Position numbers and translations under genes: made by a program | From: Actinomycetota bacterium | Lineage (GTDB): Bacteria; Actinomycetota; AC-67 | Assembly (NCBI GenBank): GCA_005883175.1 | Contig: VAYV01000032.1 | Span: forward strand, 1-8,255 | Reading direction: 5' to 3' | Length of the DNA: 8,255 nucleotides | Notes under the pieces: model-generated | What the model was told of the DNA's origin: nothing | Database searches by the model: none | Seen by the model: only the letters and a program-made list of their open reading frames with translations | In this document: in pieces, positions 1-5,786 of the stretch | How positions within the stretch are numbered: the stretch's first letter is position 1 | How the letters are laid out: every line of letters starts with the position of its first letter

Positions 1-138
1 CGAAGCGCTCGATGTCTTTGATCGGCGGCTAGAAGTAGGCGTCGGCCAGCCCTCAAAGGCTATTGGCGACCTCGCCAACCCTCGCTACCCTTCGGGAGAA
101 CCTCCAAGCCTTGAGCTAAAACCTGAAGGGACCTGCTG
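1..138. other. Left-edge stretch without an assignable gene
   Basis: No gene can be assigned here with confidence. One plus-strand frame stays open from base 2 to about base 248, but its translation has no motif I recognise and it runs across the start of the next gene, so it may be chance or the tail of a gene cut by the window edge. A purine-rich GAAGGGA at 125-131 lies 8 nt before the GTG at 139 and is the likely ribosome binding site of the downstream gene. No clear promoter or terminator is visible. Confidence 0.4.
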
Positions 139-918
139 GTGCCGTCTCCGAAAAGACTCCGCTCGTTTGTACGGAGAGCTCGCCAGAGTGTTCGCTTTGG
201 CGCCGTACTCTCGTCACCGGTCACCACTACTGCGCTCATCGTTTTGATCCTCGCCGGGATCTCGGTCGGCCTTGGATTCGCACTAACCTCGGAATCATCG
301 AGGCCCGGCTTCCACGCAGAGCCGACCGCTTCACCGGAGGTCTCCACGTCGAGCTTCTCATCCGCATCGCCGTCTCCGTCCGTCTCCTCGGTCGAGACTC
401 CCGTCTCGGGACCAACCAGTTCCGTGTGCGACACCGAGCCGGGCGCACCGTGTCCTTCTGGTGCGCCTACCGCTTCCGGGATACCCCGCGAGGTTCACAT
501 CGCGATAACGACGGACCTTAGCGATCCCGAACCCACCGTTGGTGAGGTCCTCACGATCACGACCGAGGTCTACAACCCCTTTGACCCCTATTGCTGTGCG
601 TTCGAAATGAGTGTCACCAGGGATCACCTGCCGGTGTTGAACGACTGCGCCAGCGATACGCCAGCCGCCGGATTGACGTTGACAGGTGGGAAGCTCACGC
701 GTTCGATCCGATGGAAGGTGCAAGGCGAAGGCAATTGGTACGTGAACGTGCACGCGAAGGGAAGATGCGGTTCGCCCGGAGGGAGCGAGCAGAACGGCTG
801 GATCTCCTTCCAAACCAAGGGATGGGGGACACATCCATATCCATCCACAACCCCATCACCGGATCTATCGCCGTCGGTGACACCGGCCGAGTCACCGACA
901 CCCACAGGAAGCCCCTGA
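139..918 (+). CDS. Membrane-anchored Ser/Thr/Pro-rich surface protein, unknown function
   Basis: I do not recognise a family. Residues 1-28 are basic (several Arg and Lys). Residues 29-50 form one hydrophobic membrane segment (TALIVLILAGISVGLGFAL), so the positive-inside rule puts the rest outside the cell. Residues about 51-115 are a Ser/Thr/Pro/Ala linker. Residues about 116-225 look like a compact beta-rich domain with several cysteines (an adjacent CC in DPYCCAF, then NDC and GRC), possibly disulfide-bonded and beta-sandwich-like. The last ~30 residues are another Ser/Thr/Pro tail. The GTG start at 139 is supported by GAAGGGA 8 nt upstream. The gene looks less GC-biased than the Moco genes that follow, which hints at a different origin. 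Its function is unknown; a sensor, adhesin or wall-associated protein would all fit. Confidence 0.7.
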   Translation: MPSPKRLRSFVRRARQSVRFGAVLSSPVTTTALIVLILAGISVGLGFALTSESSRPGFHAEPTASPEVSTSSFSSASPSPSVSSVETPVSGPTSSVCDTEPGAPCPSGAPTASGIPREVHIAITTDLSDPEPTVGEVLTITTEVYNPFDPYCCAFEMSVTRDHLPVLNDCASDTPAAGLTLTGGKLTRSIRWKVQGEGNWYVNVHAKGRCGSPGGSEQNGWISFQTKGWGTHPYPSTTPSPDLSPSVTPAESPTPTGSP

Positions 919-1005
919 TTTCCGTCGCCGAAACGGTCAGCATCAGATCGCTGGTGGTGGGATTGTCTCGCGGCAAGGAGCTTCCCCGGGGCATACTCCA
1001 GTCAC

Positions 1006-1944
1006 ATGAGTGAGTCTCGGCCCATCGACGTCGGGTTCCGCAAGCCGCCCGAGACGCCGCGCCCTGGTCCGACCGTTCGTACCGAGATCGTCTCCGTCAC
1101 ACCCGCCGGCGACGCGCGCACACGGACCGACGAGGTGGCAACCGAAGAACCGCTCGAGATCCGCGTCCGCCATCGCGGCCACGAGCATCAAGTCGCCGTC
1201 ACCATGCGCACGCCCGGCAACGACTTCGAGCTCGCGACCGGCTTCCTCTACTCCGAAGGCCTCATCCGCGCGCGCACCCACATCACGAAGGTTTCTTACT
1301 GCGCGAGCGGCCCGGCGGAGCAGCTCTATAACCAGGTAACGGTTGAACTCACGGACGGCGCCCCCTTCGACGCGGACCAGATGCAGCGGAACTTCTACAC
1401 GACCTCATCGTGCGGCGTCTGCGGCAAGGCGTCACTCGATGCAGTGCGGGTTCAATCGGATCCTATCCAAGACGGCCCGGAGGTCGACCACGAGATCTTC
1501 AACACGCTTCCGAAGAAGCTGCGCGCGCGCCAGCGCATCTTCGAGCGCACGGGTGGATTGCACGCGGCCGGGCTGTTCGACACGAACGGGGAACTCCTGC
1601 TGCTGCGTGAAGACGTCGGGCGTCACAACGCGGTCGACAAGCTCGTCGGGAAGCTCGTCATGGACGGCGCCGTCCCGGCGGCAGAGCGGATCCTTCAGGT
1701 GAGCGGGCGCACGTCCTTCGAGATCATGCAGAAGGCGGCGACCGCCGGCATCCCGATCGTAAGCGCCGTGTCGGCCCCGTCATCGCTCGCGGTCGCGCTG
1801 GCCGACGAACTGAACATGACGCTCGTCGGATTCGTGCGCGGGGACTCGTTCAACGTCTACGCGGGGCCGCGCAGGATCCGCTTCGCGCGCAACAGGGCTC
1901 CCGGCGTGTCGAGGTCGGCGAGCGACCACGACGGCGCGATGTGA
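1006..1944 (+). CDS. fdhD: Formate dehydrogenase accessory sulfurtransferase FdhD
   Basis: FdhD carries sulfur from a cysteine desulfurase to the molybdenum centre of formate-dehydrogenase-type enzymes in the cytoplasm. Family hallmarks are present. GFLYSEGLI is at about 79-87. The sulfur-relay motif SSCGVCGKASL has Cys136 and Cys139, the counterpart of the essential CxxC in Escherichia coli FdhD. EDVGRHNAVDKLVG is at about 202-215, followed by SGRTSFEI, and FVRGDSFNVYAG closes the conserved core near residue 287. The 312-residue length is a little above usual because a basic, low-conservation tail of about 20 residues follows the core. That tail is encoded by DNA that is also the 3' end of mobA on the other strand. 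The ATG at 1006 has no well-placed Shine-Dalgarno sequence; an AAGGAG at 975-980 is about 25 nt away, so the start is moderately sure. No formate dehydrogenase subunit lies in the window, so the client enzyme is unknown. Confidence 0.95.
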   Translation: MSESRPIDVGFRKPPETPRPGPTVRTEIVSVTPAGDARTRTDEVATEEPLEIRVRHRGHEHQVAVTMRTPGNDFELATGFLYSEGLIRARTHITKVSYCASGPAEQLYNQVTVELTDGAPFDADQMQRNFYTTSSCGVCGKASLDAVRVQSDPIQDGPEVDHEIFNTLPKKLRARQRIFERTGGLHAAGLFDTNGELLLLREDVGRHNAVDKLVGKLVMDGAVPAAERILQVSGRTSFEIMQKAATAGIPIVSAVSAPSSLAVALADELNMTLVGFVRGDSFNVYAGPRRIRFARNRAPGVSRSASDHDGAM

Positions 1945-2558
1945 TCCCACTCGTCGTCGATCAACCGGTTCACGTTGAGCAAGCGGAGCAGGTCCCGCAT
2001 CGCGTCGGCTTCGTCGGCGATCAGCCAGCGCGCGATCGCGACCGCCGACGGCGCGTAGCACGCGGCGAGGGGCTGCTCGCGACCCCGGACGTACGGGATC
2101 GCGGCGTCGAACCCGTCCACCGAGCCTGCGATGTGCGAGAGCAGGGCCGGCTCGACGAACGGGATATCGCACGCGCACAGCAGGATCGGTCCGTCGTGGC
2201 CGCGCGCGCGCAGCGCGTCGGCGCCTTCGACGAAGGCCACGAGCGGCCCTTCGCGGGGGTCGTCGACCGTCGGAAGTCCCGTGCCGGCCTCGATGCCGAC
2301 CGCGAGGACTGGGTACGCTACGTGCGAGAGCGCGCGCGCCACGCGCACGGCGAGCCCGATGCCGCCGAAGTCGATCGTCGCTTTGTCGCGACGCATGCGG
2401 CGCGACGCGCCTCCCGTTAGAAGGAGGCCGGCAGGGTGACGTGGCTGGATCAGATCACGACCTCTCTCGCGGACGAGACCGGCGTCGACGTGAGCATGCT
2501 CGAGCTGTCGCCGGACACGGTGCGCGCCCTGCTCGATGTCGCGCGCGTTGCCTCGCAT
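1857..2558 (-). CDS. mobA: Molybdenum cofactor guanylyltransferase (MobA-like)
   Basis: MobA transfers GMP from GTP to Mo-molybdopterin to give the guanine dinucleotide form of the cofactor. Numbered from the ATG at 2558, the nucleotide-binding signature LTGGASRRMRRDKA lies at 47-60, GPLVAF at 104-109, CDIP at 130-133 (metal-binding Asp131) and EQPLAACY at 161-168. The protein ends with the usual DLDTPGALLRA. The Gly commonly following RM in the signature is Arg here. The start is uncertain. The ATG at 2558 adds some 43 residues upstream of the Rossmann strand that look like antisense translation of the facing gene. I found no in-frame ATG, GTG or TTG between it and the signature, only a CTG at 2453. 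The true 5' end may therefore be a CTG start near 2453. The gene sits alone on the minus strand, overlapping the end of fdhD (88 nt) and the start of the facing small gene. A related NTP-transferase such as a MocA-type cytidylyltransferase is possible but less likely in this context. Confidence 0.85.
   Translation of the reverse strand: MRGNARDIEQGAHRVRRQLEHAHVDAGLVRERGRDLIQPRHPAGLLLTGGASRRMRRDKATIDFGGIGLAVRVARALSHVAYPVLAVGIEAGTGLPTVDDPREGPLVAFVEGADALRARGHDGPILLCACDIPFVEPALLSHIAGSVDGFDAAIPYVRGREQPLAACYAPSAVAIARWLIADEADAMRDLLRLLNVNRLIDDEWDHIAPSWSLADLDTPGALLRAKRILRGPA
2421..2427 (+). promoter_or_regulatory. Strong Shine-Dalgarno sequence for the DUF6457-like gene
   Basis: AAGGAGG lies 8 nt before the GTG at 2436. 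It is the best ribosome binding site in the window and fixes that start. On the other strand the same bases encode part of the conserved AGLLLTGG nucleotide-binding strand of MobA, so both functions constrain this sequence. Confidence 0.7.
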
Positions 2559-2678
2559 TCGAGCGGCGAGCGCATCTACGCTCCACTTCTATGCTATGTC
2601 CTCGGGATGCTGTCGAGCCGGGGTGTTCCGCTCGAGCAGGCCATTGCCGTCGTGCAACGGAAGGCGAGCAGTGAGTAA
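2436..2678 (+). CDS. Small DUF6457-like protein
   Basis: This is an 80-residue, mostly helical cytoplasmic protein. It begins MTWLDQITTSLADE, continues with a helix TVRALLDVARVASHSSGER, then YAPLLCYVLGMLSSRG and a short C-terminal helix. The pattern (Trp-Leu near the start, LLDVAR followed by SH, then AP and a hydrophobic LxG helix) matches what I recall of DUF6457, a domain often fused to the C-terminus of actinobacterial MobA or found beside Moco genes. The assignment is by memory, not by search. Translation starts at GTG 2436, supported by AAGGAGG 8 nt upstream. The stop overlaps the start of moeA by 8 nt, so the two are probably translationally coupled. This appears to be the first gene of the plus-strand Moco operon. 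Its biochemical role is unknown; an accessory role with MobA or MoeA is an inference from linkage. Confidence 0.8.
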   Translation: MTWLDQITTSLADETGVDVSMLELSPDTVRALLDVARVASHSSGERIYAPLLCYVLGMLSSRGVPLEQAIAVVQRKASSE

Positions 2679-3879
2679 GCGGACCGTCACGAAGGAAGAG
2701 CTCGAGCGGCCGCTCGTCCCCTATCGCGACGCCCTCGACCAGATCGTCTCGGCGTTCTCCGCATTGCCGCCCGAAGCCGTTCCGTTGGAGCGCGCACTGG
2801 GGCTCGTTTTGGCCGAGCCGATCGTCGCCGCGTTCGACGTTCCGGGTTTCGACAACTCGGCGATGGACGGCTACGCGGTGCGCGCCGCGGACGCGAAGCC
2901 CGGAGCCGTCCTCCGGCTGATCGACGACCTCCCCGCCGGCAGCGACCCGCAGGTCGAGATCGGCCCAGGCACCGCGGCGACGATCATGACCGGCGCTCCG
3001 CTGCCGCCCGGCGCGGATGCCGTCGTTCCGTGGGAGGACACCGAACGACGCGAGACTGAGGTCCTCGTGCTCGGCGAGACGTCGAAGGGCAAACACGTTC
3101 GCCCTGCCGGCGAGGACGTTCGCGCCGGCGACGAGGTGGTTCCCGCGGGCACCGAGCTGAGAGCCATCCACGTCGGCGTTATCGCTTCCCTCGGGTTAAC
3201 CGAAGTGCTCGCGCACCGGCGCCCGCGCGTCGCGATCCTGTCCACCGGCGACGAGCTGGCCGCGCCAGGCGATGCACTTGAGCCGGGGCACGTGTACGAC
3301 GCGAACCGCTCGCTGCTCGCGGCGATGTGCGCGCGCGCCGGCGCCGAGATCGACGCGACCGCGCTGATCGGCGATGAGCCCGAAGTGATCGCGGCCTGGC
3401 TGCGCCAGGTCGCTCGTCACGCCGACCTCATCGTGACCACCGGCGGCGCAAGCGTCGGCGAGCACGACTGGATCCGGGCGATCCTCGAAGCCGAGGGTGA
3501 CCTCTCGTTGTGGCGCATCGCGATCAAGCCCGGGAAGCCGGTCGCGTTCGGACGCTTCGAGGGCACACCGGTGCTCGGGCTGCCGGGGAACCCGGGCTCA
3601 GCCTTCGTCGGGATGCACGTTTTCGTTGCGCGCGCGATCCGAGCGATGGCTGCTCGATCGGTCGATCCGCCCTCGGCGCGCGCGCGCCTGGCTGCGGCGG
3701 TGAAGGGCTCGCCGTCGAGGACGCTGTTCTGCCGCGTTCGACTGGAGGGCGAGACCGCAGTGCCGTTGCCGGCGCAATCCAGCGTCGTGCTCTCCAACCT
3801 GATCCCGGCCGACGGGTTCGCGATCGTTCCGCCCTGCGGGCTTCCGGAAGGCGCCGACGTCACGGTGGAGATGATCTGA
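2671..3879 (+). CDS. moeA: Molybdopterin molybdotransferase MoeA
   Basis: MoeA inserts molybdate into adenylylated molybdopterin, releasing AMP, in the cytoplasm. The 402-residue length is typical. Motifs in order are FDVPGFDNSAMDGYAVR (55-71), IMTGAPLPPGADAVVPWEDTE (105-125), VRPAGEDVRAGD (143-154), LSTGDEL (190-196), TTGGASVGEHDWI (256-268) and LGLPGNPGSAFV (302-313), followed by the C-terminal beta domain. The frame is open back to 2536, but the GTG at 2671 is preferred. It has GGAAGG 6 nt upstream, overlaps the preceding stop by 8 nt, and puts the conserved N-terminal domain at its usual distance from the start; the upstream extension would only be a shadow of the DUF6457-like gene. The stop TGA overlaps the next ATG by 1 nt (TGATG), implying coupled translation. 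No key motif is missing. Confidence 0.95.
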   Translation: MSKRTVTKEELERPLVPYRDALDQIVSAFSALPPEAVPLERALGLVLAEPIVAAFDVPGFDNSAMDGYAVRAADAKPGAVLRLIDDLPAGSDPQVEIGPGTAATIMTGAPLPPGADAVVPWEDTERRETEVLVLGETSKGKHVRPAGEDVRAGDEVVPAGTELRAIHVGVIASLGLTEVLAHRRPRVAILSTGDELAAPGDALEPGHVYDANRSLLAAMCARAGAEIDATALIGDEPEVIAAWLRQVARHADLIVTTGGASVGEHDWIRAILEAEGDLSLWRIAIKPGKPVAFGRFEGTPVLGLPGNPGSAFVGMHVFVARAIRAMAARSVDPPSARARLAAAVKGSPSRTLFCRVRLEGETAVPLPAQSSVVLSNLIPADGFAIVPPCGLPEGADVTVEMI

Positions 3880-4460
3880 TGCCCCGGCTCTTGTTGTTCG
3901 CGGCGATCCGGGAGGCGGCCGGCGCGCGCGTGCTCGACGTCGACGCCTCGACACTCGGCGAAGCCCTGAAGATCGCGACCGAGCGATACGGCGATCGGTT
4001 CGCGCGCGTGCTCGAGATGGACTTCCACATGGTCGACGTCGGCGACAAGGAAGAAACCAAGCGCGAAGCGACCGCCGCGTGCCGATTGGTCTGCGAGCCG
4101 GCGACGCGTGACCGTCTGCTCACCGGCGCGGTCGCCAAGGGCGACGCCGTCGGTCCCGCGAAGGTGGCAGGGATGCTCGCCGCGAAACGCGTCCCCGAGC
4201 TCATCCCGCTGTGCCACCCCGTGCGAATGACGTTCGTCGACGTGACCACGGCGCCCGTCGGAGACGACGCGATCGAAGTGCGCGCGACGGTCCGCGGCCT
4301 GGACCGAACCGGTTTCGAGATGGAAGCGCTCACCGCGTGCGCGATCGCCGCCCTGAGCCTGTACGACATGGCGAAGACCGAAGACCCGCGCATGCGCGTC
4401 GAAGGATTGCGAATCGTCGCGAAATCCGGCGGGAAGTCCGGATCGGTGACGTTCGAGTGA
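3879..4460 (+). CDS. moaC: MoaD (N-terminal half)-MoaC chimera; cyclic pyranopterin monophosphate synthase
   Basis: Residues 1-46 read as the first half of a MoaD sulfur-carrier (RLLLFAAIREAAG, then a DV strand, TLGEALKIATERYG and a helix). The C-terminal half and the Gly-Gly tail that MoaD needs for thiocarboxylation are absent. From about residue 47 the chain becomes MoaC: HMVDVGDKEETKREA, then AKGD with Lys87, PLCHPV with His113, GFEMEALTA with Glu147 and Glu149, YDMAK with Asp163 and Lys166, and AKSGGKSG near the end. These match, in order and nearly in spacing, the active-site residues Lys51, His77, Glu112, Glu114, Asp128 and Lys131 of E. coli MoaC, so the synthase half (rearrangement product to cPMP) should work. 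The usual MoaC opening of about 10-15 residues before HMVDV is missing. The chain starts at the ATG in the TGATG overlap with moeA. An internal ATG at 4017 could give MoaC alone but has no good ribosome binding site. The stop overlaps the next GTG by 4 nt. The MoaD half looks non-functional as a sulfur carrier. Confidence 0.88.
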   Translation: MPRLLLFAAIREAAGARVLDVDASTLGEALKIATERYGDRFARVLEMDFHMVDVGDKEETKREATAACRLVCEPATRDRLLTGAVAKGDAVGPAKVAGMLAAKRVPELIPLCHPVRMTFVDVTTAPVGDDAIEVRATVRGLDRTGFEMEALTACAIAALSLYDMAKTEDPRMRVEGLRIVAKSGGKSGSVTFE

Positions 4461-4921
4461 AGGTCGCCGTGCTCACGATCAGCGACCGCAGCGCGCGCGG
4501 CGAGCGTCCCGACGAAGGCGGCCCGTTGGTCGAGCAGCTTGTGGTCGCCGCCGGCGGCGAGGTCGTCGCGCGCGCCATCGTTCCCGACGAGCGCACCGAG
4601 ATCGAAGCTGCGCTGAAGGACTGGGCCGACGGCGGCGCGATCGATCTGATCCTCACCACGGGCGGCACCGGCCTCGGAGCGCGCGACGTGACGCCGGAAG
4701 CGACGCAGGGCGTGATCGACAAGGAAGCGCCGGGCATCGCCGAAGCGATGCGCGCCGCAGGGATGGCGAGCACCCCCATGGCGGCTCTGTCGCGTCAGGT
4801 CGCCGGCGCGCGCGGAGCGACGCTGATCGTGAACCTCCCCGGTTCGCCGAAGGCGGTGCAGGAATGCCTCGACGCGGTAATCGGGATCCTGCCGCACGCG
4901 GTGGAGATGCTGAAGGCGTGA
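4457..4921 (+). CDS. mog: Molybdopterin adenylyltransferase (Mog/MoaB family)
   Basis: Proteins of this family bind molybdopterin; Mog-type members adenylylate it with ATP to give the MoeA substrate. The 154 residues cover a single MoCF domain: VAVLTISDRSARGERPDEGG (3-22), the signature LTTGGTGLGARDVTPEAT (66-83), and NLPGSPKAVQECLDAV (126-141). The Asp after the GGTG loop (Asp77) and Asp10 are present. The GTG start at 4457 lies in a GTGA overlap with the moaDC stop, which fixes both ends of the junction; the frame is open further upstream only as a shadow. The protein ends in another GTGA overlap with moaE. The name could be moaB or mog: the two subfamilies are hard to tell apart by eye, but adenylyltransferase function is expected because no other Mog-type gene is visible. 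Confidence 0.92.
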   Translation: MKVAVLTISDRSARGERPDEGGPLVEQLVVAAGGEVVARAIVPDERTEIEAALKDWADGGAIDLILTTGGTGLGARDVTPEATQGVIDKEAPGIAEAMRAAGMASTPMAALSRQVAGARGATLIVNLPGSPKAVQECLDAVIGILPHAVEMLKA

Positions 4922-5346
4922 ACGACCCGGTGATCGTGACGGGGCTGCGCGACGGGCCGCTCGACGTCGTTTCGCTCATCAAGCAGATCTGGCGGACCGA
5001 CTGCGGCGCGGTCGTGACCTTCGAAGGAACCACGCGGTCGCCGAGCGAAGGGCGCGACGTAGAGCGCCTGGAGTACGAAGCGTACGAAGAGCGCGCGTCG
5101 ACGCAGCTGCGCGCGCTCGCCGGTGAAGCCGTCGAGCGGTTCGGTCTCGGCGGCGTCGTGGCGGTCCATCGCATCGGCGTCGTTCCCGTCGGCGAACCGA
5201 GCGTCGTCGTCGCGTGCGCCGCTGCGCACCGCGGCGAAGCGTTCGAGGGTGCCCGCTGGCTCATCGACCGGATCAAGGCCGATGCCGCGATATGGAAGAA
5301 AGAGATCTTTGCCGGCGGCGAGCGCTGGGTCGGCGTCGACGGCTAA
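4918..5346 (+). CDS. moaE: Molybdopterin synthase catalytic subunit MoaE
   Basis: MoaE dimers, charged by thiocarboxylated MoaD, convert cPMP to molybdopterin. The 142-residue length is normal. Visible family features are GAVVTFEGTTRSPSEGR (30-46, with Arg40), LEYEAYEE (51-58), AVHRIGVVPVGE (82-93), AAAHRGEAFE with His104 and Arg105, and DRIKADAAIWKKE with Lys120 and Lys127. These match Arg39, His103, Arg104, Lys119 and Lys126 of the E. coli enzyme with an offset of one, so the active site is complete. The GTG start overlaps the mog stop by 4 nt. The frame is open from 4864, but the upstream part has no similarity to MoaE. MoaE needs a MoaD with a Gly-Gly tail, which this operon does not supply intact. 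It is the last gene of the operon, and its stop overlaps the stop of a convergent gene. Confidence 0.95.
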   Translation: MNDPVIVTGLRDGPLDVVSLIKQIWRTDCGAVVTFEGTTRSPSEGRDVERLEYEAYEERASTQLRALAGEAVERFGLGGVVAVHRIGVVPVGEPSVVVACAAAHRGEAFEGARWLIDRIKADAAIWKKEIFAGGERWVGVDG

Positions 5347-5675
5347 CGAAGGCGAAGCTTGAAGCGCGCGCGGCGCGACGGTTTCCAGATCATCGCCGGC
5401 GGGTCGATGCGAGGCGGTGAGCTCACGGGCGTCTCCTCGGGAGGCACGGCCGCCACTTCCACAGATGGCTCTGGCGGCTTGGGTGGGGTTGGATCGTCGA
5501 ACGCTCCGCTCAACTCGTTCAGGAGTGATTCCACAGGCGCCGGTGGCGGCTTGGGTGGGGTCGGATCGTCGAACGCTACGCTCAGCTCGTTCAGGAGTGA
5601 TTCCGCGCCGTCGATGAACGCGTCCTGAACGGCCGTCGCCTCTCGCCCCTGGTCGATCCTGTAGTCGTCGTCCAT
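5343..5675 (-). CDS. Small Pro-rich protein with a 24-residue tandem repeat, unknown function
   Basis: This is a 110-residue protein with no family that I recognise. The N-terminus is acidic (MDDDYRID). It is followed by two copies of a unit that begins ESLLNELS and continues AFDDPTPPKPP: a short amphipathic helix plus an acidic/proline-rich spacer. A further Pro/Glu/Val stretch follows, and the last ~20 residues are strongly basic (KPSRRARFKLRLR). There is no signal peptide or membrane segment. The ATG at 5675 has GGAGG about 4 nt upstream, a rather short spacing. Reading this strand as coding is supported by the repeat staying in frame (period 72 nt) and by two of the three differences between copies being synonymous. 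The stop overlaps the moaE stop tail to tail. A protein-protein linker or scaffold role is only a guess. Confidence 0.65.
   Translation of the reverse strand: MDDDYRIDQGREATAVQDAFIDGAESLLNELSVAFDDPTPPKPPPAPVESLLNELSGAFDDPTPPKPPEPSVEVAAVPPEETPVSSPPRIDPPAMIWKPSRRARFKLRLR
5473..5604 (-). repeat. Tandem duplication, two 60-nt copies at a 72-nt period
   Basis: Copies at 5473-5532 and 5545-5604 differ at three of 60 bases by direct comparison. On the minus strand they encode ESLLNELS followed by Gly or Val, then AFDDPTPPKPP. Two differences are silent (Leu and Pro codons) and one changes Gly to Val. The 12-nt stretch between copies is less conserved. The period is a whole number of codons, so the duplication keeps the frame. 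Confidence 0.9.
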
Positions 5676-5786
5676 GGGCCCTCCGTTTGGGTTCGCACCT
5701 GGTCATCGGCATCCACGCGACGCAAGCGCATGGCCGACCAGGACTAGATGGATGTCACCCCAGGGTGCTCGACGGTGTAAGCGGTT
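5676..5786. other. Intergenic gap with weak hairpins downstream of the hydrolase gene
   Basis: This gap lies between the end of the hydrolase gene and the start of the repeat protein gene, both on the minus strand. It holds an inverted pair CCTGGTC (5698-5704) and GACCAGG (5736-5742), partly extendable inward, and a short CACC/GGTG hairpin at 5756-5767. Neither is followed by a T-run on either strand, so an intrinsic terminator is not convincing. A factor-dependent end or readthrough is possible. Confidence 0.3.

Noticed and set aside
2..248. Open plus-strand frame from the left edge
   Set aside because: It has no recognisable motif, runs over the start of the better supported gene at 139, and could be open by chance; the window edge prevents a decision.
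60..434. Minus-strand frame antisense to the surface protein
   Set aside because: It mirrors the Ser/Thr-rich repeats of the plus-strand gene, with no independent motif or ribosome binding site.
992..997. CATACT as a leaderless -10 element for fdhD
   Set aside because: It does not fit TANNNT at the right spacing and has no -35 partner.
1941..2420. Plus-strand frame opposite mobA
   Set aside because: The Arg/Ala/Asp-rich translation is typical of antisense to a GC-rich gene, and MobA motifs are clear on the other strand.
2536..2670. N-terminal extension of moeA
   Set aside because: It is a shifted-frame shadow of the DUF6457-like gene; the GTG at 2671 has a ribosome binding site and fits the family.
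3510..3878. Upstream extension of the MoaD-MoaC frame inside moeA
   Set aside because: It is an Arg-rich shadow translation; the conserved chain begins exactly at the ATG in the TGATG junction.
5698..5742. CCTGGTC/GACCAGG pair as an intrinsic terminator
   Set aside because: The loop is long, the inner pairing is imperfect and there is no T-run on either strand.
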